Positions 8,894 to 19,500 of a stretch of DNA of 21,375 nt are shown here, piece after piece. The position numbers were made by a program, and so were the translations under genes. Every line of letters starts with the position of its first letter. Position 1 is the stretch's first letter. This DNA comes from Silene noctiflora (lineage: Eukaryota > Streptophyta > Magnoliopsida > Caryophyllales > Caryophyllaceae), in assembly GCA_009801015.1 (NCBI GenBank), contig VHZZ01020572.1, forward strand, positions 1,512 to 22,886, written 5' to 3'. The notes beneath the pieces were generated by a model, which ran no database searches, had not been told where the DNA came from, and saw nothing but the letters and a program-made list of their open reading frames with translations.

Positions 8894-9721
8894 TTACTAG
8901 ATATTAATTCATAGTTTACATACTTTACAAATAAAATGATTAAAATCTTACAACTTACTTCATGATGTGATAATAGTTTAAATAATAAAAATTGTTTTAT
9001 GTAAGTCAGGACTCAGGAATTAGATATGGGATAAAAAAAACTCATACTTTTTTGTATGATTTCTTTTTGAAAGACTTGAATGGTTTACTTGAACATGTAA
9101 AAAGTAATTTTCATTGGTCTAGTATAAATAAAATCGTTAATGTACGTGTTACTTATTGTATATTTACATGAAAATTTAAATATGCTAAGTTAATCTATAT
9201 TAGACACTTCATCAAAAATATAAAAAATAGTCTCTCCTATTCCGCCTAATGTTCCCCTTTCATTAGAATACTCCTCACATATATTAGAGAAAAGGGAACA
9301 TTAGGCTGAATATGAGTGAGTATCATTTATCTCCTTTTTCTCATTATCCTCATTACTAACACCCATCCTCAATCGCTCACCCATTTGTAACATTCTTTTT
9401 CCAACAAAAAAAATCTCGCTTCTGCAAAATCACCCTAATTAATCTAACATTCTCTTACTATATTTTCTCGCTTTCATATATCTGCTTGTCCAGTAAAATA
9501 GGGATGTGGTGTGAAGATCAACCAAAAGAATCTCACTTTTTGCAAAATCATCCTAAATTGTGCACTTTTTTCTCTCCCTTTTTTCTTTATTTCTAAAATT
9601 AGATTTGACAATAAACAATGTCTAAAGAAAGAGCATATAATTAGTGGAAAACAAGGTGGATAAAAAAGAAGATAACGCGTCGAAAATATAGGACAATAAC
9701 CAAAAGAAAAAAATTAGAATC
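8894..9721. other. upstream region of the PAM2-CUE gene
   Basis: AT-rich, no gene. A foldback lies at 9231-9320. The words TCTCGCTTCTGCAAAATCA (9414) and TCTCACTTTTTGCAAAATCA (9530) form a diverged direct repeat. Otherwise nothing is recognised. Confidence 0.5.
9231..9320. repeat. 90-bp foldback
   Basis: The left arm 9231-9270 and right arm 9282-9320 are inverted copies with about 80 percent pairing around an 11-base loop. The best block is GCCTAATGTTCCC against GGGAACATTAGGC, perfect over 13 bp. It could be a tiny MITE remnant, or a precursor-like hairpin about 400 bp upstream of the TATA box. Confidence 0.6.
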
Positions 9722-9729
9722 TATAAAAG
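9722..9729 (+). promoter_or_regulatory. TATA box of the PAM2-CUE gene
   Basis: TATAAAAG lies about 190 bp upstream of a clean 5'UTR splice donor. It is followed by a typical plant leader with TTTTTAGGGTTTC and a CTTTCTCTCTCTTCC tract (about 9868-9900). Transcription would be expected to begin near 9750-9760. Confidence 0.6.
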
Positions 9730-10070
9730 CCAAGATGGTAATCATAATTGTGTCATTGATTCTCTTTAAATTTGTTTAATATTAAATTAAATAAACATCA
9801 ACGAGAAAGCAACCTACTGTTAGTTTCAAGTTTCAATCAAACCCATCATCATTAATCATTCATTTCATTTTTAGGGTTTCTATCTTTCTCTCTCTTCCAT
9901 TTTCCCCCCTTTTCGTAAGCAACTCCTCTCTTTTCCTTCTTCTTTCTTTTGATTTTTAACCTTGATTGGTGACATGTACTTTGATCCTTGCATAATCATG
10001 CTTTTCTAATTTGTTTCAATCGCATATTTGCTGATTTTTTCCATCTTAATTAATTTTGTTCTTATTTGTT

Positions 10071-10071
<1 letters not shown>

Positions 10072-10107
<36 letters not shown>

Positions 10108-10116
10108 CATCTATCT
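10072..10116 (+). repeat. (TATC)n microsatellite
   Basis: About 11 tetranucleotide units with one interruption (ATCC) near the end, within the 5'UTR intron. Confidence 0.95.
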
Positions 10117-11204
10117 GAGCATGATCAGGGGTTTGTTGTTTTCTTTTTGCTGTAATTTATTATTGATATATAAGGTGCTTGTTGTTAGCTCAAATGTTAA
10201 TGGACTTCATAATTTATGCTAAGCTTTAGTTATTAGCTTGACCGCCTCGGTAGCAAGATCAACATTGGGTTTTCGACGTTTTGTTGATCTATCAAGTGCA
10301 CAAAACTTTGAATTATTGTTTTCGGCCTTCTGTTGCGCATATTCAGATCGTCACCTTCATTGAATTATTGTTTCCTTGTTTCATAACTTTAGTTTTGATT
10401 GACTTTTCTGCGTCTTACAATGTACTTGTCATCCCTTCAAATCCAAACAACACGTTAATCAAAATTTGCTTTCAAAAAACTGTGGGATCAAGGCATTTGT
10501 ATTTGAAAGATGGGAGTATCATGTAGGCTGTAGGCGTGCTCTCACGAGAACACATTTCTGTTTTTTAACTGATCAATAGTTAAGTGTAGATTGTTTTGCT
10601 TGTATCTTTGCTGAATTATATTTGTGTGATTTTCATATATAAGAACAGAAGATAAGGGGTAATGAAAATTGAAGAGTAGCTTTAAATCTTACTGATCACA
10701 CAATGTCAACTTTGACCAATCTTTTTAATGTATATTTTTTTACATTGCTCAAAAACTTTTTGAGATGATGATTTGAAAAAAGCTAATTAGATAAACCTAG
10801 CGTCAACATTCGACACCGTGTCTACATATTTTTGGAGAAATTAATGGTCAATGTTTAGTTTATTTGACCACCAAAGTCAAATGTGGACATTATATGTATG
10901 ATGTATGACAGGGGAGTAATTTAGTGGTATTTTTTGTTTACGTGACTCGGCTAGGTGCCTAGGTTGGTCGACCTCTTTTAACCCGTCATTAGCAAGATTT
11001 TTAGTGGGTTGTAGTACTTTTATGAACAATTATAGATTTTTTTCATTACTTAACTTCTTGCTGCTGGGATAACTTATTTAGCGACCATCCTAGAATTTGT
11101 TGTTTACTCCTTAACATTTAGTGGAACATTCAAGTTGATATTTGAACATAAGTACTGAGCCTGTATGTTGATTCCTTCCAAAAGTCAGTTTTAGTGTACT
11201 CAGA

Positions 11205-11236
11205 TTTTTTTTTTTTTTTTTTTTTTAAAAAAAAAA
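11205..11236. repeat. T22A10 tract
   Basis: Twenty-two T followed directly by ten A, able to fold back on itself, about 90 bp before the intron acceptor. It may add to the pyrimidine-rich context, or be a repeat-tail remnant. Confidence 0.9.
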
Positions 11237-11349
11237 TTTAACGAGAATTTTTCTTTTTAAATTTTTTTTCTTTGAATTATCTGGTATATTTGGTTCTGAC
11301 TTGGCTTATTTTCCTTCTTGCTGTAGAGATTTCCTTGTAGTACGCTAAA

Positions 11350-12128
11350 ATGAAAACAAGCACATCAACCTTGAATCCCTTTGCAGTGGCATATGTGCCG
11401 CTTGCTAAAAGAGAGGTACAGGATGTAGATAAGACAATGCCTCGGGAAGCTGCTGTTGATGATTTAAAATTAAAGGTCCACCAGACGGATGTTGCTCATG
11501 ATACTCGGGCTGAACTTCCTCAAGAGATAACCGCAAGTGTTCTGGACGAAGAATCTGAAATGGATCTAGCTTACCTTCAGATGATGTTTCCTGGAGTATC
11601 AGATCAGTCTCTTGCTGATGTGTATAACATCAATCAGGGTGACTTGGAAGCTGCAGTTGACATGCTGTCAGAACTTGAGGTATTTTTCTTTTACGCTTGA
11701 TGATCTTGAGATTTCAACTTCTAAATCTCAGTGCTACCACTTTTTGAATACTCTTTTTAGTTACCAAGACATAAAAGTAGTCAAACTTCTCAAATGGCTC
11801 ACAAGCCCCATGTATATCCTTTTTCTTATACACCATTCCAGAAAAAGTAAATGAACACATAATTCTGGAACCGAGGGAGTACTTTTTTTTCCTATTGTGA
11901 ATTGTTAACATTGTTCGATACTGCATTGCTACGGAGTATAGAGTTATGCTTTTAACTTGGTCGATGCTCTCTCTGCAGTCTGGTGATGACCAACCGGTTG
12001 CTTCGAATGTTGACAATGCTCGGGAGCCAATTTCTTCTGGTGAGTGCTCGTCCGTGAAAGCTGTAGCGGTAGCACGTGAATCCTGCATGCCTTCTGGCTC
12101 TCCTGGAGTGACAGCTGCTACTTCCTGA
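11350..12128 (+). CDS. CID5: PAM2-CUE protein, poly(A)-binding protein-interacting (CID5/CID6 type)
   Basis: Two coding exons, 11350-11679 and 11979-12128, give 159 aa, about the usual length for plant CID5/CID6. The donor is GAG|GTATTT and the acceptor CTCTGCAG|TC, phase 0. Residues 7-18 (TLNPFAVAYVPL) form a PAM2 motif, the short peptide that binds the MLLE domain of poly(A)-binding protein. Residues about 67-110 form a CUE domain: MFPG near 77-80, then a DLEAAVDMLSEL helix, the usual ubiquitin-binding surface. The C-terminal exon is Ser/Ala/Val-rich and unstructured. The role inferred from the family is cytoplasmic, linking ubiquitin recognition to mRNA-bound PABP; Arabidopsis CID5 has been tied to ploidy control in dark-grown seedlings. 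The ATG is the first one after the 5'UTR intron and starts just before the PAM2 motif, as in relatives. CID5 and CID6 cannot be told apart here. Confidence 0.9.
11800..11882 (+). mobile_element. Stowaway-like MITE end in the coding intron
   Basis: GGAACCGAGGGAGTA at 11867-11881 is the classic end of plant Stowaway-type repeats. No matching left end is seen upstream in this 299-bp intron, so only a fragment remains. The left limit is approximate. Confidence 0.45.
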
Positions 12129-13084
12129 TTGTCTGTTGGAAGTAGACTTTACAACAGTTCAAAAATTAGTTTTACTTGAGATCTGTGGATACCAGATTTC
12201 AGGTGCTCTTTGGCTTTAGTTTGTATAGTTTTCTGCCACTTTTATCTGAGATAAGTTTTGTCGTTCATTACGCAAGTCTTATCTCCGGCTTTATATGGTA
12301 TGATTAGCTAATTATTATGCGGAACACATGCGGCGGTATAATTGTTGCAGTCTGTAGTTCTTTGTATGGCGTGCTTTTGCAGTCTCTGCTTTATTAAGTG
12401 TAATTTTTTCAGTTGTTTAGATTTCAGGTTAAGATTGCGAAGCTCGTGTTGAGTTACTTTATCTAAGAAAGCTTTTGTATGATTTGATATCATAATTATA
12501 TACCAAATTGATGATTTGCAGAATGCAATTTCTTGCAAACTTTGATTCTGGCTAGAAATTTACCTGTGCATTCTTATTCGAGTTTTCATTTTGGTTCTAA
12601 TAGATTTTAGGTAACCACGTTTTTAAAAAAAAAAAAGAAACCGCTCAAGGCTCAATGGGAGACCAAAAATGAAAATTTACCTATTTAATACAATGCTATC
12701 GCAGCAAAAATATTGGAACTTTACTCGAATGGATTCTATATTCAGCCAGCTTTGTCTGTCTGGAATCTGAGGTTGATGCTACTGAAGTACTGAACTCAAT
12801 ACTGTCCTCTGTACAACCACATTTCCTTCAACAATTGTATTTATATTCAGCCATCTTAGTATACACGGTATCATGGTAAGTGTCAATGTTGAAGACTCGT
12901 ATACATGACCCAAAAAACGACACTCATTCATATTTAGAGTGGAGACCCCTATTAACAGGGCAAGTATGAAGGCCTTTAAATTTAAAGGTGGACTTAGAGT
13001 CTTACAGTAAACATTCGACCATATGAATGTCCGTATATATGCAGTCAATAGGCTCCGCAATGGAATATGCATCCACTGCTCACG
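12129..13084. other. convergent intergenic region with both 3'UTRs
   Basis: It separates the stop codons of two tail-to-tail genes. The first 400-450 bases probably hold the 3'UTR of the PAM2-CUE gene and the last few hundred that of SIG1 (opposite strand). An A-run lies near 12623-12637. TATATTCAGCCA occurs at about 12739 and again near 12841. No clear polyadenylation signal or further gene can be fixed by eye, and the minus-strand open frames here are chance. Confidence 0.5.
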
Positions 13085-16000
13085 CTAGTGTTTAACCAGT
13101 AAGGCATCCATCTTCTTCTTTCTAGCCGCGTGCTTTAGTTTTTCGAATGCAATCAGACCAACCTGCCTTACTCTTTCTCTCGACAATCCAATCCTGAACA
13201 TGTAGGATTTATGCCATGTTGATCAGAGAACTGAGCATATAAATATATACAAGACCTTTGGGTACTAATATTCGGTTGGTTTTCCAGCTCACCTTTTGCT
13301 AATTTCTTCCCAAGTGAGAGGTTCATCGTCCAGCCCGTAGTAAAGACGAATGATATCTCTCTCCCTTTCCCCGAGTGCCGTGTCAATAAGATGGCTTACT
13401 TCATACTGCAAAGAATAGGAACAAGTAATCTTTTTATTAATTCGAAATTGGGTTTATAAGTGCATTCCCATGTAAATCCATCAGATACTTCGAAAAAAGC
13501 CGAGAAAATAGGTGAGGCATTTAGTTCTGTGGTTATGAGCTGAACTGTCAATTTCTTGCTTTATATGATTAAACAATGCTAATTGAAAAAATGGAAAGAT
13601 ATTCATATTCTACACCAGGTGCTACAGCCTGCTTCTTTCCATGAACCGGAACACAAAGCGTCCATGATCAGATCGGGTTTTAGCCTCACCCATTTTTGTT
13701 GAAGTGCATTATTTGGGTGAAACTAGGTTAGACATCAAGCTCTCAGAAAATAGTTAGACCTTTCTCTTTTTGAAAGTTTGTAGCTAACCTTAAGTGTCCA
13801 TTCATCTACGCCATGCCACGGGTTATTTTCTAGGCGGTTGTCGGCAATATACTGAAACAAAACAGGAGAAAAGCACTGAGGTCAGAAGATAGTCATGAGC
13901 ATCAAAGCCAAAATTTCAAGGTCTGCACATATGACTTTCTCTGTTATTTAGCAACGTATACCTGGATTTTGAGTTCATTTCTCTTGAAGTAATAATCTAT
14001 GAAGATTTTGAGTTCGAAATTTTAATTGACCCCTTGTCTGAGATCACACTGAACACTCTAATAGACGCCATAGTCACGGAACTACGACAACATTCATCTT
14101 GCATAACTAAAAACTTACACTATGATAGGTAGTTCCAGGAAGGCCATTAAGCGAGGGGAATGGCTGGCTGTCCAGAGAAAAGACGGATCTGACAGCCTAA
14201 AGTCAAGCAACAACAATCAGCTCAGATAGAGACTTCACTCAATGGGCACATCTTCATGAGATATGGGAAACATAAGGCTCACTTACCTCAGTTGCATTCT
14301 TTATTTTCTTAGGAGACATGTTTAAGGTTTCGGCTATCCTCTGGAAAAAGATTGATCATGTCAGTAAATTCTACTATTAGAGCGAAATGCAAGAGTAATT
14401 TAATCTTAGTCTTGCAAATTTAGATAAGAAACAACAAAACTAGGCAAATGTTGATATAGATGACCAAAATAGTTAAAGTGTCCCTTGCTGTAAAATGAAA
14501 ACAGAACTCACATCAATAGAAGGGTTAATCCCTTTCTCTTCAAGTCGATTCTTCGCTCCACGAATTAAACTTAATCTTTCATGTAGATGGGTAGGCAACC
14601 TCAGAGTTCTTGAATTTTCCATCAGTGCTCTAGAAACGCCCTGCACAATGAACCAAAACATTCGGTTAACTGATCCAGCAAGAAGTGTATCCACAAAAAG
14701 AAACAAAAACCTTGAAAGACAATTGGGGCAGTCTTCTTTGAGGTATTGAAAACAAATTAATGGGTAGACTCCTCGCTACTTTTCTTTCCATTCACAAGAG
14801 TCGGAAACTAATTAAATTGATGACCAATTTGTATTGAGAATTTTGTCATGTAAATACCATTTAGAAGAATGACTAACATGAGCAGTAGACTTACTTGACG
14901 TATCCACCAGTAAACATAAGTAGAAATTTTGAACCCTCTAGAGGAATCAAACTTCTCAATTCCCCGAAGTAGTCCAATGAGCCCTCCCTGCATGGAAATA
15001 ATACAATTAGTTTTTCATGCCATGCGTAGATGTCTAAACACGTAGGGATACCCGATGTTAAGATCATGAGAGAATGCTACCTGGACGAGGTCTGCCATGT
15101 CAGCGCCCATGTTCTCATGTTGTTGAGCAACTGACATGACCAAGCGAACATTGCTCATAGCTAGCTTCTCTGTTGCTAGAGTACATTCAATCAGTTTGGA
15201 CCTCAGTTCAGTCCGGTCCATTCTCAAAAATTGTGCTAGTTGTTCATCAGAAGGCTCACATCCTACTTTTTTCTTCAGCCTGCGAATGTTCAGTGAACAG
15301 ACTTAAATCACAAGTTTTCTGCTTACATACCTCTATCAGAATTTCCTATAAAGGTTAACTTAGCTGGCCACAACTCGGACTGGTACAGGTAACAGGCATA
15401 CAGGTGTTCGACATGGTTACATATAAAAGTTTCTGGCTTGGCATGACTCAATTTCTTAAACAGGGGGAGTGTGTCCTAAAATAAGGATAAGCGTGCGGGG
15501 ATACATCGTGAAGATAAAATATAGCTGTAAACTTGAAATACCGTTGGTTTAGAAGTGACAGAGATTTTTCAGGATCATTCTCAATGCTTCAAAAATAGTC
15601 TATTCGTCTATTTGTCATATGGGCATCCACATTCGGCTCTAATAGGAGAAGTCTCTAATGGCCGGTTTGGGATATACATACTAGTCTCAAGCAATGTAGC
15701 GAACACACTTAAGAAAACAAACCCAATAGTAAATCATACTGCTGGCACGAATAAATATTCTGTACGTTTATTTGATTCACTATATGTCTGTAACTCTGTA
15801 CGACAGTAGTTTAAAAAGAGTGCAAGTTGGAAGTGTATATTTCGAGTGAATTACAGACAAAAGATTCATGCATTGAGTTCGAATGAAAGGAGGGCGTGAC
15901 TAGTTACCTTGATCTATGCTCTTCCAAGGAAAGACCAGCTCTTATCTTTTTAGATAAATTCACAACTTGTTGATGAGTTAGCAACTCATAACTTGTCAAA

Positions 16001-16551
16001 CCCCTGACATAGCCAACTACATGATTCTGAAGGAGCTCAGGACTAACGATAACCCCCGAATGTCTCTCATCACTTCGTTTCTTCGAGTTTTTGCCATTAA
16101 TTTTCTTCTTGGCATTGATCCTTCTTACACGAGCAGGTATCCCTGACGATGTGACACATAGTTCTTTTTTACTACTTTCTTGAGGCTTACCAGTCAGGCC
16201 AATGCGCTCAAAGGATAGCTCCAACTGTCTTTCCAGAATCGACTTCTGTAGCAGAAGGAAAGCCTCCACTGAAGTTCCAGGTTCCCAAGATTCGTCTTTG
16301 GACAGACCATATCTCTGAACCCGTGGTTCAGAATGTAAAATAGGGGCTCCATTTATACATTCCTTGACAGCTTTGGAAGACGGTCCCGTGGACCCAACTG
16401 GCTTAAAGTTTGTTGTTTTCTTGGCAACAATGACATTTTTTGTGGAATGGATTTGATGTTGTTGATCAGTAGGACAAGAGAGTTTTTCTGTGAGGTCAGA
16501 ATAGTAGAAAGAGGAACTCAACATTATTCCTTTGCCAGCAGTCAGCACTAT
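13085..16551 (-). CDS. SIG1: chloroplast RNA polymerase sigma factor SIG1 (SIGA), nine exons
   Basis: Nuclear gene for a sigma-70 factor that gives the plastid-encoded RNA polymerase its promoter choice. Exons on the minus strand: 16551-15908, 15279-15081, 14987-14895, 14640-14512, 14340-14287, 14196-14119, 13851-13789, 13405-13293, 13193-13085. All have GT-AG borders and join in frame to a TAG at 13085-13087. From 16551 this gives 493 residues; Arabidopsis SIG1 has about 500. The N-terminus has [14 protein letters not shown], a SIG1 hallmark within the plastid-targeting region. [10 protein letters not shown] (258-267), [20 protein letters not shown] and [10 protein letters not shown] (to 312) are region 2, which binds core polymerase and the -10 element. 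Region 3 follows. [20 protein letters not shown] (453-472) is the region 4.2 helix-turn-helix for the -35 element. Family knowledge: phosphorylation of SIG1 tunes psaA transcription in Arabidopsis. The start is unsure: the first in-frame ATG is at 16524, but similarity to relatives extends upstream of it to the acceptor at 16552. Confidence 0.95.
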
Positions 16552-17470
16552 CTGTTGGAAATTTGTGGGTTAGCCTTGTACTCACATTTTATGTTCTCCA
16601 AATTCTTATATTTCTACACAGAAAATTCTTTGAAATCAACATTCTAGTAATGCTATTATTAATGAGAAGTCTTGTACAATACACACTGAAAGGGTTAGAG
16701 GACTATATGTACACTGATAGGGTTAGGGGAGCATATTCAGTACTAGTGAATGAAAGTACTTGAAGCAACTACTACACACAGAGAAACATACAATAACGGC
16801 CGTTGAACTGTTACTAGTACGAGTACCACCACACTCAAACCACCTAAATAAACCCCTTTGATTAGGGAATGAAAGCGGATATTCGCGCGAGGTTCAAAAA
16901 ACAAGAATCATATAGAAAAGTGACATCAGGAAAGCAATGAATTGTCAAGTACCACCAGGCCGGGTAGTATGAAACACTAGAGTACTACACTCCATTTGCA
17001 TACTATCATGTAAGACAGGGTTTAACTAATGTACACCTATGCCATTAACTGATAGAGTACGTGTTTTCGAACCCGTCATCCATAACCAAATGATCTAAAT
17101 TATTCTAAACCACTTGGAGCTTGATTACCAAAACTAAAATGACACATGATATAAGAAAAAAAAATAGGATATGCAAAGATAAGGGAATACAAGTACCTGA
17201 AAAGGGCAGTTAGAAATGAAGTGTAGATAAGCAAATGAGAAGAACTAAAGAAAGAAAGAAAGAAATTTGTATGCTATTATCTTATTGTTATGGGGTTAAA
17301 CTGTTTGGTTATATTTGTAGTTTGTTTGTATTTTTGCTTGTTTCATGTGGTTGTGGGTTGCTCACCAGATCTCTGGGTCACACCCTTCTATTACTTTACT
17401 TCCACAACTTACAGTGATAACTTTCTTCCTTATTTTTGACTTCATAGACATGCATTTATTGAATGAGAAT
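16552..17470 (-). promoter_or_regulatory. 5' region of SIG1: putative leader intron, leader exon and promoter
   Basis: A splice acceptor (TTTCCAACAG) ends at 16552, so at least one exon lies upstream. The best donor is TTTTCAG|GTACTT with its exon ending at 17197, preceded by a CT-rich stretch with TTTCTTTCTTTC repeats that looks like a 5' leader. That exon has no in-frame ATG. A strong donor, ATCACT|GTAAGT, lies near 17413 after an in-frame ATG at about 17451, but its peptide does not look like the family's N-terminus. A TATA-like AAATATAACC lies near 17311 on the minus strand. A 20-bp near-repeat (ACACTGAAAGGGTTAGAGGA) occurs at 16682 and 16710. All assignments here are tentative. Confidence 0.4.
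17244..17263 (-). repeat. short (CTTT)n microsatellite in SIG1 leader
   Basis: About four to five AAAG units on the + strand, read as CTTT on the gene's strand, directly upstream of the proposed leader exon end. Confidence 0.8.
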
Positions 17471-18506
17471 TGTTAGTGCTTACAATATACGTGATAGAAT
17501 AGTATCAGAAATAATCGAGAAATTAGAAAAATTGAATATGTATTTTTATTGAATGATTGAACGATTACAAGATTTAGAGATTCTTGGGGATACAAAGAGT
17601 GTTTGGGGAAAAGATATCCTACGAATATAACAAAGTACGGTGGATAAGTCTAGCAAACTAAAGACTAGGTCCAAAGTACAATACTCGCTAGCCCACACGT
17701 CTTCCAACCCCAGATAAGCTTCCACGAACCTGTCATTCATGTAAACATGAACGTCACAGTCAGTGGGGCGTAACTCAAGGTTCTCACAGCCACATTACAT
17801 CGAAATGAACGTAATTAAGCACTTTAAACATACAAAGCATACATTATAGTCACGATCAACTTAAGCATATGATAAGATAGGTGAACTATNGCATGTGATA
17901 AGCANGTGGAATNAACAAGGATCAAAGGCATATGAAACATTCATATATGATAGTCCGACCAACCATTACAAATGAAGTCGCAACTATAAACCAACATAGA
18001 TGTCACATAACATGGATATCAATAGGACAACAATATAGCACATAATAGTGAAAACCGTATCCATTACTTTGGAAGTCTTTTATCAAACATGCACGGGACG
18101 TGGCTACTAACGTCACATGCGTACTTATGACTTGCATCTCACCATAAATATGAATGGGAACATCAATCCCGCCAATCATATCGGTACTAGGTGGCTTATT
18201 TCTCACCCCCTAGTGTCGTTATGATCAAAGACAAACATCGGCAAGGCAAGTATCCGACTCAGAGGTTACCTTTAAAACATGTCCGAGATACAAGCATACA
18301 AACACGAATATGCAATCTAATGGGATAATGGCATAAGCAACTCATTCAAGACATATAACGACTCTCACTACTCTAGACACATACTTTCCCTTGGTAGAAC
18401 GACTAACTAGGTACGTCCTAGTCTATATCTGGCAAGACTCACGACATGCGGCAGCACTGCCCGCACCCAAGACTCGATCACTATACACGATGGTCGAGTA
18501 CCCCAA

Positions 18507-18605
18507 TTGCCAGCACCGCACGAAAGAGGCGTAAGTGCCAACAGATAACACACACTTGCCAGAACCGCACAAGTGGCTAAAACCCATGCTTGCCAGCACC
18601 GCACA
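18507..18605 (-). repeat. three-copy CCAGCACCGCAC motif array
   Basis: TTGCCAGCACCGCAC-like words start at 18507, 18556 and 18590. In the second copy CACTTG and CAAGTG flank the motif and form a 6-bp stem; in the third CTTG and CAAG form a 4-bp stem; the first pairs only weakly. Confidence 0.6.
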
Positions 18606-18837
18606 AGTAGGGCATTAAGTGAGTTAAGTAAGAATATGAGGAATTATGTCAATTCCAATCATTAGAAACACAAGAGAAGGAAATGTAAATAAATGATAAT
18701 CATGTGAGTCAACAACATGAGATATAAGGTGAAACGTAAACAATTCATGCTAGAACATGGAACACGATGTAAACAAATCATTCCTCCATCATTTATGACA
18801 CATGGAATGAATAGGAAGAGAAATGAGTCATCAGGTG

Positions 18838-19190
18838 CTCGCAGTCGGCCAGGGGCACGGGCTGCCGGGCAACCGACCAAAATCCAAAGACCAAAACAGA
18901 TTACAAAATTCAAGTCAGAGAACTCTCAGTCGGCCAATGGACCGGCAGCCGGCCCACCGACTGGGACACAACCTTAAAGCCCAAAATTAAAATAAACTTA
19001 CAGGGGCCTCTAGCCGGTCCAGGCCACCGGCGGCCGGTCACCCGGCTGGTGACACACCAACTCTCAGCCGGCCAGTGGACCGGTAGCCGGCCCACTGGCT
19101 GAGGACTCAGCTACAATATCAAAACAATCAATAAGTTACAGCGACTTCTCAGCCGGCCTGTGGACCGCCCGGCCTACCGGTTGGGACATG
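18838..19190. repeat. GC-rich minisatellite, about 84-bp period, five copies
   Basis: Units start at 18838, 18923, 19007, 19061 and 19145 (steps of 85, 84, 54 and 84). Each has a 45-55-bp GC-rich module like CAGCCGGCCAGTGGACCGG, then an AT-rich spacer, which is missing after the third unit. Each module is a hairpin: stems CAGTCGG/CCGACTG (second), AGCCGG/CCGGCT (third) and CAGCC/GGCTG (fourth). GC content here is far above the rest of the window. The open frames on both strands follow from the repeat and are not taken as genes. Confidence 0.8.
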
Positions 19191-19491
19191 CTGTTGTAAT
19201 ACCCCGTATTTTAATGTGAATTATATGAATTGTTTACGTTTCATATATAATTAAAGTTAAATAGTAATAAAAAATAAGGATAGTAATAATCGATAATTAC
19301 AATTAAGACGATAATTCAATAATAAAATAAATAAGTAAGACGAGATAATATAATATGAGTCGGGAATTGATGTTGGGANCGGCTACGCCTTGGGCTTCGT
19401 ATAAGTTTAAGGGAGTNGGNATTTAATAANATATTATATGAAGTTNCTTACNGTTTCCTAATTAAATAATATAATCTAATTTGACCTACTA

Positions 19492-19500
19492 TATAAATAG
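19492..19500 (+). promoter_or_regulatory. LTR TATA box
   Basis: TATAAATAG about 300 bp into the LTR, followed by sequence expected to be the start of the transcribed R part. Confidence 0.55.

Larger units (their letters stand above)
9915..11326 (+). other. long 5'UTR intron of the PAM2-CUE gene
   Basis: The donor GTAAGC at 9915 follows the CT-rich leader. The acceptor is CTTGCTGTAG ending at 11326, with a second candidate, CCTTGTAG, ending at 11340; the ATG is at 11350. At 1.4 kb it is much longer than the coding intron. Inside are a (TATC)n microsatellite (10072-10116) and a T22A10 tract (11205-11236). Long 5'UTR introns are common in plant housekeeping genes and often raise expression. Open frames inside the intron are ignored. 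Confidence 0.6.
17471..19190 (-). mobile_element. minus-strand Tekay/Del-like LTR block (fossil)
   Basis: On the minus strand the block has the layout of a Tekay/Del-type LTR. A GC-rich repeat array comes first (19190-18838), then a CTTGTGCGGTTCTGGCAAG motif set (18605-18507), then a CCTTGAGTTACGCC...TGACAGG part resembling in order and wording the CCTCGTGGTTGACC...TGACAGG part of the plus-strand LTR near 20122-20192. The + strand begins TGTTAGTGC at 17471, consistent with an LTR end in CACTAACA on the minus strand. Target duplications were not found, so the limits are approximate. It has no coding capacity. Three ambiguous bases lie near 17890-17913. Confidence 0.4.

Noticed and set aside
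10028-10526. Frames with an IYLS repeat and a following 81-codon frame
   Set aside because: They lie in the 5'UTR intron; the first is the (TATC)n microsatellite in translation.
11714-12088. 124-codon minus-strand frame opposite the PAM2-CUE gene
   Set aside because: It spans the intron and second exon of the real gene antisense, with no domain.
14495-14749. Plus-strand frame in SIG1 exon 4
   Set aside because: Antisense shadow of the conserved region 2/3 exon.
16553-16790. Copia-like LTR beginning TGTTGGAAA next to the SIG1 acceptor
   Set aside because: The first bases fit a copia LTR start, but no matching CA end, target duplication or primer site was found, and the same bases serve as the polypyrimidine tract and acceptor on the minus strand.
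18407-19095. Frames rich in Ala, Gly, Pro and Arg on both strands
   Set aside because: They are products of the GC-rich repeat modules in LTR-like DNA; composition, not coding.
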